DNA of 64,000 nucleotides from NCBI GenBank assembly GCA_033763395.1, contig JANRKQ010000197.1, positions 14,386 through 78,385 of the forward strand, in the 5' to 3' direction. This stretch comes from Xiheimicrobium sp033763395. Its GTDB lineage: Bacteria; Myxococcota; Myxococcia; Myxococcales; Myxococcaceae. Positions 27,676 to 35,566 of this stretch are shown piece by piece (the stretch's first letter is position 1; every line of letters begins with the position of its first letter). The translations under genes and the position numbers were made by a program. Under the pieces are notes generated by a model. That model had not been told where the DNA came from. It saw nothing but the letters and a program-made list of their open reading frames with translations, and searched no databases.

Positions 27676-28218
27676 TCAGCGCCGGGTTTTCTTTGGCTTT
27701 TCGGAGCCCTGGCCGGGCTCGGGCTGAACCTCGCCAGTCACGCGGACGCCCAGCCGCCACTCGTCGAACTCACGCCCCAGGCCGTCGGAGACCCGCTCAG
27801 CGGACTCCGCGTCGACCAGGACGGAGTACGACCGGCCCGATTTGAGGGGCTGGAGCAGGTCGATGCGGTAGCTGAAGCCCGCGTCCGACGTCTCGAGGCT
27901 GTCGTCGCTGGCCACCACGGCGTCGGTCCAGTCAAGCAGCCGAACGCGCGCCCCGACGAGCCCGACGGAGGCGCTGAGTTCCAACGCCCGTGACGGATCG
28001 AGCACCAGCCCCGCGTCGAGGTCGTCGAACGTCTGGAGACCTCCGTCGACCAGCGTGGCCGTGAGCCGGAAGGTGAGCGGCGCCGCGGCCACCACGCCTG
28101 CGTCGATCGGGCCGGCATCGACCGCCGCATCCATCGACTCAGGAGCAGGCCCAGCCGCCGGCTTCGGGCAGCCGACGAGCAGGGCAGCGGTAAGAACGAG
28201 CGTGACGATCCGACGCAT
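27676..28218 (-). CDS. Hypothetical lipoprotein
   Basis: A 180-residue protein with a lipoprotein signal (IVTLVLTAALLVGC, lipid Cys at residue 17) and a Pro/Ala/Asp-rich spacer (MDAAVDAGPIDAG). A single domain of beta strands follows (LTFRLTATLVDGG, VGARVRLLDWTDAVV, YSVLVDAESAERV), perhaps a fibronectin- or Big-like fold. The tail is basic (EKPKKTRR). ATG at 28218 is preferred over one at 28254 because it opens directly into the signal and lies 13 bases after a TACGGT hexamer. The candidate RiPP operon begins 60 bases downstream on the same strand and could be co-transcribed, since I see no promoter in the gap. Confidence 0.75.
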   Translation of the reverse strand: MRRIVTLVLTAALLVGCPKPAAGPAPESMDAAVDAGPIDAGVVAAAPLTFRLTATLVDGGLQTFDDLDAGLVLDPSRALELSASVGLVGARVRLLDWTDAVVASDDSLETSDAGFSYRIDLLQPLKSGRSYSVLVDAESAERVSDGLGREFDEWRLGVRVTGEVQPEPGQGSEKPKKTRR

Positions 28219-28231
28219 CAAGGCGCCTCGT

Positions 28232-28237
28232 ACCGTA
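28232..28237 (-). promoter_or_regulatory. -10-like hexamer for the lipoprotein gene
   Basis: TACGGT on the minus strand, 13 bases before the ATG at 28218, with no Shine-Dalgarno. It is the nearest promoter candidate upstream of the RiPP-type operon. Confidence 0.3.
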
Positions 28238-28317
28238 GGCGAGGCCGACTCCATGACCGCCCAAAACCGGCCTGTCGTGAGTTGACATAACGCTCATTAT
28301 TCGAGTTCTAGAGGTGA

Positions 28318-28335
28318 GGTTTCCGAGGAGAAACC
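28318..28335. terminator. Hairpin after the PilZ gene
   Basis: GGTTTC-CGAGGA-GAAACC is a perfect 6-base stem with a 6-base loop, 11 bases past the PilZ stop. There is no T-run, so an intrinsic terminator is only possible. Confidence 0.3.
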
Positions 28336-28346
28336 GCCCGGCCAGG

Positions 28347-28808
28347 TCACTTCACGTACCGGCTCAGCACGCAATCGAACAGCGCGTCCTCGTAGCGCTC
28401 GGCATCGGCGGTCGGCATGGACGCGATCGTGAACGAGATGCGCGAATTACCCGCCTGTTTGATGGCCGCCACGACGGTCGCGCTGCCGGTGACGGGCTCC
28501 GGGCCGATGCGCAGCGAGAACGTCACCTTCTCGCCCGCGTTGAAGTGCGTGGGCACGAGCGCGCTGAAGCCGCCGCCGGACACGTCTCGCGTGAGGCACT
28601 TGTAGGCGTTGTTGAGCTCGAGCTGCCACGCCTGGGCGATGCGGAACGCCCGGCGGTGCGTCTGGCCTTCCGGCACCGTCAGGCCCTGGGCCTGCACCAG
28701 CGACCGCGCGAGCTCGTCCTTCATCGCCCGATGGCGCTCACTGGAGCCGTTCTTCCGGGCCTGCTCGTGCACCTGCTTGAACTGCATCATCCACTGCTCA
28801 GCATCCAT
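28347..28808 (-). CDS. PilZ-domain c-di-GMP-binding protein
   Basis: A 153-residue protein. A helical N-terminus (1-50) precedes a PilZ domain carrying both binding motifs: RRAFR (residues 52-56, the RxxxR arginines) and RDVSGGGFSA (about 74-83, the DxSxxG pattern). This should bind cyclic di-GMP and change conformation, but no effector domain is attached. The divergent neighbour at 29026 encodes a GGDEF enzyme that could make the ligand, so the pair may be functionally linked. There is no signal peptide or membrane segment. Confidence 0.9.
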   Translation of the reverse strand: MDAEQWMMQFKQVHEQARKNGSSERHRAMKDELARSLVQAQGLTVPEGQTHRRAFRIAQAWQLELNNAYKCLTRDVSGGGFSALVPTHFNAGEKVTFSLRIGPEPVTGSATVVAAIKQAGNSRISFTIASMPTADAERYEDALFDCVLSRYVK

Positions 28809-29025
28809 GGCGGTTCATTGTCTCCGTCGAGCTCTCCGAGCACCGGTATCGACACGCGGCGACCGACTCCCCAATGCGACATGTGGGCCGTCCAGGTGTG
28901 ACATGGCGATCAGGGAGACTCCGAAATTCCAGCGACTTGCGGTGAGCGCCTTCAACACCCTGCGTGAATCGGGTGTGTCTGCGGGGGAACAGGTTCTGCA
29001 GTCAGCGACCGAGGACCCATCGACC

Positions 29026-30141
29026 ATGCATTTGCTCACGCCCGCCCATCACGATCGCCTCGACCGGCGAATTCGCCGCGAACTCTCGACGCCGCTGACC
29101 TTCGCGCTGCTGGTCGGCGCTGGCCTGTTCCTCGCGTTCTCGGGCTGGGAGCTGCTCCTCGGCCGGGCTGGGCTGCTGGCCGAGACCTTCGGCTGTCGCG
29201 CCGGCCTGTCGGTGTCGCTCGCGGCGCTGGCGCTGGCGACGCACGGTCCGCTCAATCGTTTGCCTCTGCTGGTGCTGCACCTCGGCACCGCCGTGACAGT
29301 CGCTGGCATCGGCCTGCTGGGCCACGTGGTGCCCGAGAAGAGCCTCTTCGCCGGGGGCTCCCTGATGCTGGTGCTCCTCGTACACGCGGGCCTGGTGCCG
29401 ACCTGGCGTCACGCCATCGCCGCGGGCCTCACCGTCATCGGGGCCTTTCACGTCACTGCCGGGCCGTTCGATCCAGCGACGTGGGCGGTCGACTTCTTCT
29501 TGATGCCGGGCGCCCTCACGATGGTCGGGCTGGTCGCGCTCCGGCAACGGACGCGGGAACGGGCGTTCAGTCTGGAGCTCGAGCTCGAGGCCCAGGCGAT
29601 CGAAGACAGCCTCACGGGCGTGCTGTCGCGACGGGGCTTCGGCAAGGCCGCCGAGGCCGTGGTGGCGCGCTCCCTGCGACGGTCGGAGCCGGTCGCGGTG
29701 CTCGTCATCGATCTCGATCACTTCAAGGCGGTGAATGACACCTTCGGTCACGCAGCGGGAGACGCGGTGCTGCGCGACGCGGCAAAGGCCTGGCGCGGCG
29801 TGCTGCGTGAGAGCGACCTGTTGGGCCGGCTCGGCGGTGAGGAGTTCGCCGTGCTGCTGCCGTTGACGGACCTGCGGCAGGCCCGGGACGTCGCCGAGCG
29901 CCTTCGGGAGGCCACCAGCCGGCTCTCGCTGGCTGCGTACCCGGCGCTCCGCGTGACGACGAGCGTGGGCGTGGCGGCGCTGCGGCCCCAGGAGTCACTC
30001 GCCCAGGCCCTCGAGCGGGCCGATCTCGCGCTGTACCAGGCCAAGCGCGCGGGCCGAAACCGCGTGCACGCCGCGCCGGAGCCCGATCAACAGACGTGGA
30101 TCCGCGTCGGCGATCGCCTCGTGCTGGTCAAGGCGAGCTGA
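29026..30141 (+). CDS. Membrane-bound diguanylate cyclase (GGDEF)
   Basis: A 371-residue protein. The N-terminal half contains about six hydrophobic helices (from LTFALLVGAGLFLAFSGW to FFLMPGALTMVGLVAL), with no recognised sensor domain. The C-terminal GGDEF domain is complete: DSLTGVLSRRGF entry, DLDHFKAVNDTFGHAAGD and the active-site GGEEF. It should make c-di-GMP from two GTP. An Arg-x-x-Asp inhibitory site is present (RESD, eight residues before GGEEF). ATG at 29026 is preferred; one at 28903 with AGGTG upstream would add 41 residues. Its last 14 bases overlap the convergent nadD. Confidence 0.9.
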   Translation: MHLLTPAHHDRLDRRIRRELSTPLTFALLVGAGLFLAFSGWELLLGRAGLLAETFGCRAGLSVSLAALALATHGPLNRLPLLVLHLGTAVTVAGIGLLGHVVPEKSLFAGGSLMLVLLVHAGLVPTWRHAIAAGLTVIGAFHVTAGPFDPATWAVDFFLMPGALTMVGLVALRQRTRERAFSLELELEAQAIEDSLTGVLSRRGFGKAAEAVVARSLRRSEPVAVLVIDLDHFKAVNDTFGHAAGDAVLRDAAKAWRGVLRESDLLGRLGGEEFAVLLPLTDLRQARDVAERLREATSRLSLAAYPALRVTTSVGVAALRPQESLAQALERADLALYQAKRAGRNRVHAAPEPDQQTWIRVGDRLVLVKAS

Positions 30142-30685
30142 AGACGAGCCGCCGCGCCTCGATGAGCTCGATCACCCGCCGCGGCACCAGGCCCTCCGGC
30201 CGCCGCCCGGTGCTCAACGCCGCGCGGATCTCGGTCGACGAGACCTCGACGATCGGTGGCCCGAAGGCGCGCGGCGACGGGTAGCCCGCCCGGTGGAGCA
30301 CGAGCACGTCGACCAACGTCTCGATGCGATCCCACGCCTTCCACTTCGGCAGGTCGGCCAGAATGTCGCTGCCGATGACGAAGTGGAAGCGGGTGTCAGG
30401 GTGCCTTGGCAACAGGTACTCGAGCAGCTCGATGGTGCGCCCTTCTCCGCCCACCTCGGCCTCCGCGCGGCTCACCCGGAACCAGGGCCCGCAGTCTTCG
30501 CCGAGGCGCTCACACAGCGCGACCCGGTCTTCGAACGGCACCAGCGCCTTGCCGAACGGGTGATCGAAGGCCGGCACCAGCCACACCTCGTCGATGGGCC
30601 ACGTGGAGCGCACGTAGAGGGCCGCCATGAGGTGGCCGACGTGAGGCGGGTTGAACGAGCCGCCGAGGAGCGCGACGTGCCGCAT
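30128..30685 (-). CDS. nadD: Nicotinate-nucleotide adenylyltransferase
   Basis: A 185-residue enzyme that adenylates nicotinate mononucleotide to deamido-NAD in NAD synthesis. The nucleotidyltransferase signature GGSFNPPHVGHL (residues 8-19, containing HxGH) and the late VSSTEIRAAL motif (the ISSTxIR equivalent) are both present. FVIGSDILADLPKWKAWDRI carries the expected substrate loop. ATG at 30685 lies two bases after the preceding stop, making it the last gene of a five-gene minus-strand operon. The end overlaps the diguanylate cyclase gene by 14 bases. Confidence 0.93.
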   Translation of the reverse strand: MRHVALLGGSFNPPHVGHLMAALYVRSTWPIDEVWLVPAFDHPFGKALVPFEDRVALCERLGEDCGPWFRVSRAEAEVGGEGRTIELLEYLLPRHPDTRFHFVIGSDILADLPKWKAWDRIETLVDVLVLHRAGYPSPRAFGPPIVEVSSTEIRAALSTGRRPEGLVPRRVIELIEARRLVFSSP

Positions 30686-30687
30686 CG

Positions 30688-31368
30688 TCACTTCACCGAC
30701 AGCTTCGTCTTCGAGCCGCCGGTGGCGAGCGGCTGCTTGTCGATGAGCGTCTTGCCGTCGAGCGTGAAGGCCGAGAACACGAGCTGCTTGTCGACCAGCT
30801 CGAGCAGCCCCACCGTCGACTTCGGGCCGCCCTTCACCCGCCCGGGCGTGACGAAGAACCGGGGGCCGATCTGCACCACCTTCGGTTCGGCCTCCTTCCC
30901 GTGCACGAGGACCGCCGCGTTCAGCATGTCCTCCTTGTCGAGATCGTTCTTGTCGTGCACCACGCAGCACAGCACGTCGCCGACGATGTCCATCGCTTTG
31001 CGGGGCACCGACGAGTCCTGGTACTGGAGCGAGCCTTTCTCGGGCGTGCGCACCACCTTGTCCTTCATGCGCATGACTTCTTCGATCGCGCGGGCGAACT
31101 CCCAGGCGGTGCCAAAGGCGGCCGGCCGATCGAGCTGCTCGAGGCCGAGGAGGAACCGTGAGACGTCTTCGAGGAAGTCGTCGTTCGAGTAGTCGGCCTG
31201 GGCGCGCGCCTCGTCACGCTTGATGCGCAGCCACTCATCGAGATCTTCGTAGTTGCCACCGGCGAACAGGAACCGCCGCGCGCCGCGCTCGGACAGCAGG
31301 CGCAGGGCGGTGTCGAACAGGGCGACGTCTCCCCCGGTGTCTCCGAAGATGCCGAGTGCAGTGGCCAT
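30688..31368 (-). CDS. Hypothetical protein with metallophosphatase-like N-terminus
   Basis: A 226-residue protein. The start (LGIFGDTGGDVALFDTALRL) and RRFLFAGGNYEDLDEWL recall the GD...GN strands of calcineurin-like phosphoesterases, but the usual DxH and later His motifs are missing, so activity is doubtful. The C-terminal part is beta-rich (PKVVQIGPRFFVTPGRV, LVFSAFTLDGKTLIDKQ). There is no signal peptide. It lies between namZ (16 bases upstream) and nadD (two bases downstream). The family is not recognised beyond this resemblance. Confidence 0.65.
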   Translation of the reverse strand: MATALGIFGDTGGDVALFDTALRLLSERGARRFLFAGGNYEDLDEWLRIKRDEARAQADYSNDDFLEDVSRFLLGLEQLDRPAAFGTAWEFARAIEEVMRMKDKVVRTPEKGSLQYQDSSVPRKAMDIVGDVLCCVVHDKNDLDKEDMLNAAVLVHGKEAEPKVVQIGPRFFVTPGRVKGGPKSTVGLLELVDKQLVFSAFTLDGKTLIDKQPLATGGSKTKLSVK

Positions 31369-31384
31369 GGCGAGAAGCGGAGTG

Positions 31385-32563
31385 TCAGTACAGCAGATGC
31401 CGAGCGCGGAGCGGAAGGAACGGCTTCAGCTCGGCCTCGAAGCCTCCCACGATGCGGTCGAGCGGCCACCCGGCCTCGATGCCCTGCCGCACCCGGCCGG
31501 TGCCGCACAGGAGATCGAACGCGGGGAGATCTTCGACGAACTCGTAGGCGTCGGCGCGCCAGGCGAACTTCGCTCCGCCGAGCAGGTGGCAGGCCTGGAA
31601 GACGGCGATGCCGGTGACGAACGGATCGAAGGTTCGCTCGTCGGTGACGTGCAGGAAGGCGCCCTCGCACGACTCGCCCCGGTACTTGTCGAAGGTGGGC
31701 GTGAAGGCGCACGGGCGGAAGGTGACGCCGGGAAGTGAAAGCGCGTTGAGGTGCTCGGCGACCTCGGCGCCCGAGAGCCACGGCGCCCCGAACTGCTCGA
31801 AGGGCCGACAGGTGCCCCGCCCTTCGCTGACGTTGGTGCCCTCGCCCAGGCACATGCCCGGGTAGACGAGCGCGGTCTGTGGCGTGGGCATGTTCGGCGA
31901 CGGCGAGATGAAGTCGCGGCCCACCTTCGGCCAGCGCATGGAGCGCGTGAGGCCTTCGCAGGGCACCACCGTCAGCTCGCAACCGAACTTCTCCCGGGCG
32001 TTGAGGAGCTTCGCGATCTCTCCCGCCGTCATGCCGTGCCGCGTCGGCAGCTCGTACAGGCCCACGAAGGAGCGGTACTTCTTCGCCACGAGGTTGCCCT
32101 GCACGACGTCGAGGCCGATGGGGTTGGGGCGATCGAGCACGTAGAAGGGGATCTTCGCCTTCGCCGCGGCCTTCATCGCGAGCGCCATCGTGTAGATGTA
32201 CGTGTAGTAGCGCGCCCCGACGTCCTGGATGTCGAAGACGAGCGCGTCGAGCGGCGCGAGCCACTGGGCCTTCGGCGAGAGCGATTCGAAGGTGTGCCCA
32301 TAGAGGCTGTGCACGGGCACGCCGGTGCGGCGATCGCGGGGCACGTCGTCGACTGCGACCATGTACTGGGCTTCGCCGCGAACGCCGTGCTCTGGCCCGA
32401 AGAGCGCGGCGAGCGTGACGTGATCGGCGCCGTGGAGCAGATCGACGAGGTGCCGATACGAGGCGTCGACGCTCGTGGGGTTGACGATGGCTCCGACCCG
32501 GAGGCCCTTGAGCGCCTTGAACCGCTGCTTCACCCAGACGTCGATGCCGAACCGGACGGCCAT
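31385..32563 (-). CDS. namZ: Exo-beta-N-acetylmuramidase NamZ (DUF1343, GH171)
   Basis: A 392-residue protein of the DUF1343 family, for which NamZ is the characterised member: it removes terminal MurNAc from peptidoglycan fragments. Family features are GLRVGAIVNPTSVD, ALFGPEHGVRGEAQ, LDALVFDIQDVGARYYTYIY, FYVLDRPNPIG and PGMCLGEGTNVSEGRGT. I see no clear signal peptide, unlike many secreted members, so it may act on cytoplasmic recycled muropeptides or be exported another way. Its start lies one base after the stop of the upstream TPR gene. Confidence 0.88.
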   Translation of the reverse strand: MAVRFGIDVWVKQRFKALKGLRVGAIVNPTSVDASYRHLVDLLHGADHVTLAALFGPEHGVRGEAQYMVAVDDVPRDRRTGVPVHSLYGHTFESLSPKAQWLAPLDALVFDIQDVGARYYTYIYTMALAMKAAAKAKIPFYVLDRPNPIGLDVVQGNLVAKKYRSFVGLYELPTRHGMTAGEIAKLLNAREKFGCELTVVPCEGLTRSMRWPKVGRDFISPSPNMPTPQTALVYPGMCLGEGTNVSEGRGTCRPFEQFGAPWLSGAEVAEHLNALSLPGVTFRPCAFTPTFDKYRGESCEGAFLHVTDERTFDPFVTGIAVFQACHLLGGAKFAWRADAYEFVEDLPAFDLLCGTGRVRQGIEAGWPLDRIVGGFEAELKPFLPLRARHLLY

Positions 32564-32564
32564 G

Positions 32565-34010
32565 TCACTTGCCCTTCTTCTTCGCCGGACCGAGCTCGAA
32601 CTCGAAGACGGGCTCGCGGCGCTTCTTCTCGAACTCGGCGTCCTTGAGCGCGAAGACGGCGTGCCCGGCGAGCGCGGCGTCGCCCACCGTGTCCTCCATC
32701 ACCTCGGCGAGCTCGACCACACCCTCGGCGGTCACCTTGACGCGGACCTTCAGCGTTCCGGCGAGCTTCGGGTTCGTCTTCTTGCGGGCGCGGAAGAGCT
32801 CGTCGAGCGAGGTGGCGACCTGGCTGTAGATGCGATCGACGCTCCCCTTCGCGCGTTTGGTGGGCAGCTTGAAGAGCTCCTCGAGCTTCGCCGCTTCGGC
32901 CTTGCAGTCCTCGGCGCCGGCGGTCGTCTTGCTGGCACCCACGCGGAAGCGCTCGAGGGCCTGGAGCGGCAGGTTCTTCTCGAGGCTCAGCCGGCCCAGC
33001 CGCAGCCAGGTGTCGGCGAGGTCCTTGTTGCGCTCGACGGCGGCCAGGAGGTTCTTCTCGGTGCCGTCGACGTCCTTCTTGGCCGCGCGCAGCTCGGCGA
33101 GGCGGATCATCGGGGGCACGGCGTCGCGGTCGAGGCCGGCGACGATGACGGTGAGGCGCTCCTCGGCCTCGGCGTCGCCCAGCTCGCGGTACATGGTCTG
33201 CATTCGCTGGGCGAGCTCGAGGTCGGGGTTGCCCAGCTTGATGAGCTTCTCGTATTCCTGGAGCGCGCCCTTCTTGTCTCCAGCGTCGTACTTGAGGGTC
33301 GCGACCTTGCGCCGGACATCGCGATCCCTCGGCTGCAGCTCGGCGAGCGCAGTGAGGTTCTTCACGTACGAGGGATCAGAGGGTGTCTGCAGGCCGAGCA
33401 GCTCGCGCAGGGCCGCCGGCTGATCGGCCCACTGGGCGATGGCGGTGGACAGCTCGGTCTTCGCGGCGTCGGGTTTGCCCTGCTTGAGCAGCACGAGCCC
33501 GAGCCCTGCGTGCGCCTCGGCGTCATCGGCGATGGACAGCGCCTGCCGGTACTTCGCCTCGGCCTCGGTCAGGTCGTCCTTGAGGCGGTGGAGGTCACCT
33601 TGCGCGACGAGGGCCGGGTAGAAGTTCGGGTCCTTCTTGAGCGCGCTCTCGAGTGAGGTCTTCGCGAGGTCGCGCATCTTCCAGCCGATGTAGATGCGGC
33701 CCATGCCGTAGTGGACCCAGGCGAGATCCGGGAAGATCTGCGAGATGTTCTTGAGCTGGTTCCACGCGTCGTCGGTGGGCATCGAGCACCACGCGACGTA
33801 GACGCGGAGCATCGGCTCGTTCGGGCGGGCTTTCTGCAGGTTCTGCAGCTCGATGCGCGCGGCGTCGACCTGCCCGTGCCAGGCCGCGCTCTCGATGCGG
33901 CGCAGCTCCTTCATGACGTCGGCGGTCGGCGCGCCCACGCCCGGCGGGTCCGCGGCCCACGCAGTCCCAACCGCCAACAGCAGCCCCCCAGCAGCCAGTC
34001 GGAGATTCAT
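32565..34010 (-). CDS. Exported TPR protein with AgmX/TonB-like C-terminal domain
   Basis: A 481-residue protein with a cleaved-looking signal (LAAGGLLLAVGTAWAADP) and many TPR units through residues 25-370 (for example LGLVLLKQGKPDAAKTELS and ALQEYEKLIKLGNPDLELAQ). The last 100 residues (LAGTLKVRVKVTAEGVVELA, then DAALAGHAVFALKDAEF) resemble the C-terminal domain of TonB/AgmX-type proteins common in myxobacteria. ATG at 34010 is preceded by TAAAGG as a weak ribosome-binding site. A periplasmic scaffold role is likely but not provable. It is second in the TPR-TPR-namZ-unknown-nadD operon. Confidence 0.75.
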   Translation of the reverse strand: MNLRLAAGGLLLAVGTAWAADPPGVGAPTADVMKELRRIESAAWHGQVDAARIELQNLQKARPNEPMLRVYVAWCSMPTDDAWNQLKNISQIFPDLAWVHYGMGRIYIGWKMRDLAKTSLESALKKDPNFYPALVAQGDLHRLKDDLTEAEAKYRQALSIADDAEAHAGLGLVLLKQGKPDAAKTELSTAIAQWADQPAALRELLGLQTPSDPSYVKNLTALAELQPRDRDVRRKVATLKYDAGDKKGALQEYEKLIKLGNPDLELAQRMQTMYRELGDAEAEERLTVIVAGLDRDAVPPMIRLAELRAAKKDVDGTEKNLLAAVERNKDLADTWLRLGRLSLEKNLPLQALERFRVGASKTTAGAEDCKAEAAKLEELFKLPTKRAKGSVDRIYSQVATSLDELFRARKKTNPKLAGTLKVRVKVTAEGVVELAEVMEDTVGDAALAGHAVFALKDAEFEKKRREPVFEFELGPAKKKGK

Positions 34011-34062
34011 GGCGGTGCCTTTAGCGCGGACAGGCGCTGGCGTGCGCTGGAAGTCGAAGCCC

Positions 34063-34737
34063 TCAGCGCGCCGACGGCTTGAGGGGGCGCAGCTCGCGGG
34101 CCGGCCGTTCGAGGGTCTTCCGCCAGGTCGCGGCGTCGCCCCGTCGGCCCAGTCGCTCGAGCAGCGCCACCAGCGCACGCGTCGCGCCCAGCCGGACGAC
34201 TTCGACGCGCGTCAGGGCCTTGAGCTCGGCTTCGGCGGCCTTGAGCTCACCGGCGCCCTCGAGCGCGCGCGCCAATTGGAGCCTCGCTCCGGGCGCATCG
34301 GGCTTCGCCACCAGGCGCCACATCGTGACCGCCTCGGGCCATCGCTGCTCGGCGGAGAGCAGACCCGCGAGGCGAAAGCGTGCGTCCGGGTAGTCGGAGC
34401 GCAGCGCCAGGGCCACTTCGAGGGCGCGAATGGCTCCGGCGCGATCGCCGACCTCGTCGAGTGCCAGCGCGCAGACGTAGTGGGCTCGAGGGTTCTCGGG
34501 CACGAGGGAGCGAGCGATCTCGGCATGCCAGGAAGCACGAGTCACGTTGACGCCGAGCTTCAGGCCGAGCCGCGCAGTCTCGAGGCGCGCGAGCTCGGAC
34601 GTCGGGTCGGCAGTGACGAGCGCCTCGAGCTGCTGAAGCGCCGTGCCGCCCTCCCCTTCCTGCTCGAGGGCCAGGGCCGCGGTCAGCTTCGCCTCGAGAG
34701 GGGTGGCCGCGAGGGCGAGGGTGACCAGGGCGAACAC
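34063..34737 (-). CDS. Exported TPR protein
   Basis: A 224-residue protein with a short hydrophobic N-terminus (FALVTLALAATPLEA) suggesting export. About four TPR-like repeats follow (HYVCALALDEVGDRAGAIRA, FRLAGLLSAEQRWPEAVTMW, LQLARALEGAGELKAAEAEL). GTG at 34737 is the only start that keeps the signal. It is the first gene of the nadD operon, 52 bases before the next TPR gene. The partner is unknown; the adjacent larger TPR protein is the obvious candidate. Confidence 0.65.
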   Translation of the reverse strand: MFALVTLALAATPLEAKLTAALALEQEGEGGTALQQLEALVTADPTSELARLETARLGLKLGVNVTRASWHAEIARSLVPENPRAHYVCALALDEVGDRAGAIRALEVALALRSDYPDARFRLAGLLSAEQRWPEAVTMWRLVAKPDAPGARLQLARALEGAGELKAAEAELKALTRVEVVRLGATRALVALLERLGRRGDAATWRKTLERPARELRPLKPSAR

Positions 34738-35004
34738 GGGAGCGCGCGTAGCACGGGTTGGCGTCTCGGCTTCGTGGAGGCTTCACCGGGAGCGCTCGGT
34801 ACTCCCAGACCCGCAGCGCCCGCGGCCCCTCAACAGTGCATTCATCGTCGTCGAGATCCGTGCGCCGACTGCCCCATCACTGGAGATGGCCGTTACTCTC
34901 GCGCTCGTCATGCCCGAAATGCGAATGTCACCCACTTGAAGTATGCGTTGGCGAGAAGAACGACTTCCTCATCGTTGTCTCGTCCACGGAATCCAGGAGG
35001 GGGC

Positions 35005-35400
35005 GTGAGCCAAGTGCGCGTTCTTTCAGTCGTCGAGGCCATCCGCGAGATTGAAGAGGCAGCATTCGATGCTGGCGTGAGTGTGCCCATCTCCGCTGCT
35101 CAGTGCGAAAAGTTCATTTTCGAGACGGTTCAGCTCGCCTCTGACGAGGCGCCTGTTGGCTCGAGGACGAAGTGGTGGTCGATCCTGGTGAACGACTCCG
35201 AAGACAACGGAATGTACGTCTCTATTCTGGTCGACAAGGCGACTGTCCAACCGAGAGCCGGCAAGGGGGATGGTGCTGCGCTCAAGCGCTTCGCAGACCA
35301 CACCGCGAGTAGGCCCTACACAGCCGCTATCAAGCTCTTGGAGTCCAGATTCGGTCGTCCGTTCTGGATCGGGGCGGTTGCGCTCGACGAACTCCATTAG
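35005..35400 (+). CDS. Hypothetical protein of atypical codon usage
   Basis: A 131-residue soluble protein without recognised domains. AGGAGG at 34995-35000, four bases before GTG 35005, is the strongest Shine-Dalgarno in the window and fixes the start. About 40 of 131 codons end in A or T, far more than in neighbouring genes where nearly all end in G or C, so it was probably acquired. The central KWWSILVNDSEDNGMYVSIL and FADHTASRPYTAAIKLLESR look like a small mixed alpha/beta fold. There is no partner gene next to it. The 34738-35004 gap before it is also less GC-rich and shows no other gene. Confidence 0.7.
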   Translation: MSQVRVLSVVEAIREIEEAAFDAGVSVPISAAQCEKFIFETVQLASDEAPVGSRTKWWSILVNDSEDNGMYVSILVDKATVQPRAGKGDGAALKRFADHTASRPYTAAIKLLESRFGRPFWIGAVALDELH

Positions 35401-35566
35401 GGCTCGCCATCAAGACCGTTGGGCGCTTCGTCCGAGAGGCCTCAATGGCCTGAGCATCCACTCGGGCGTCGGGCCCCCTGCCCGGTCAGGACACCCCTGT
35501 CGATGCCGTCGCGTGGCGGGCGTGGCTTCGGTATGCACACGCCCTCCCGCTTCCCTGGAGCACCTC

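Noticed and set aside
33853..35004. Upstream extension of the small gene at 35005
   Set aside because: The open frame is antisense to two TPR genes; a perfect AGGAGG marks the true start at 35005.
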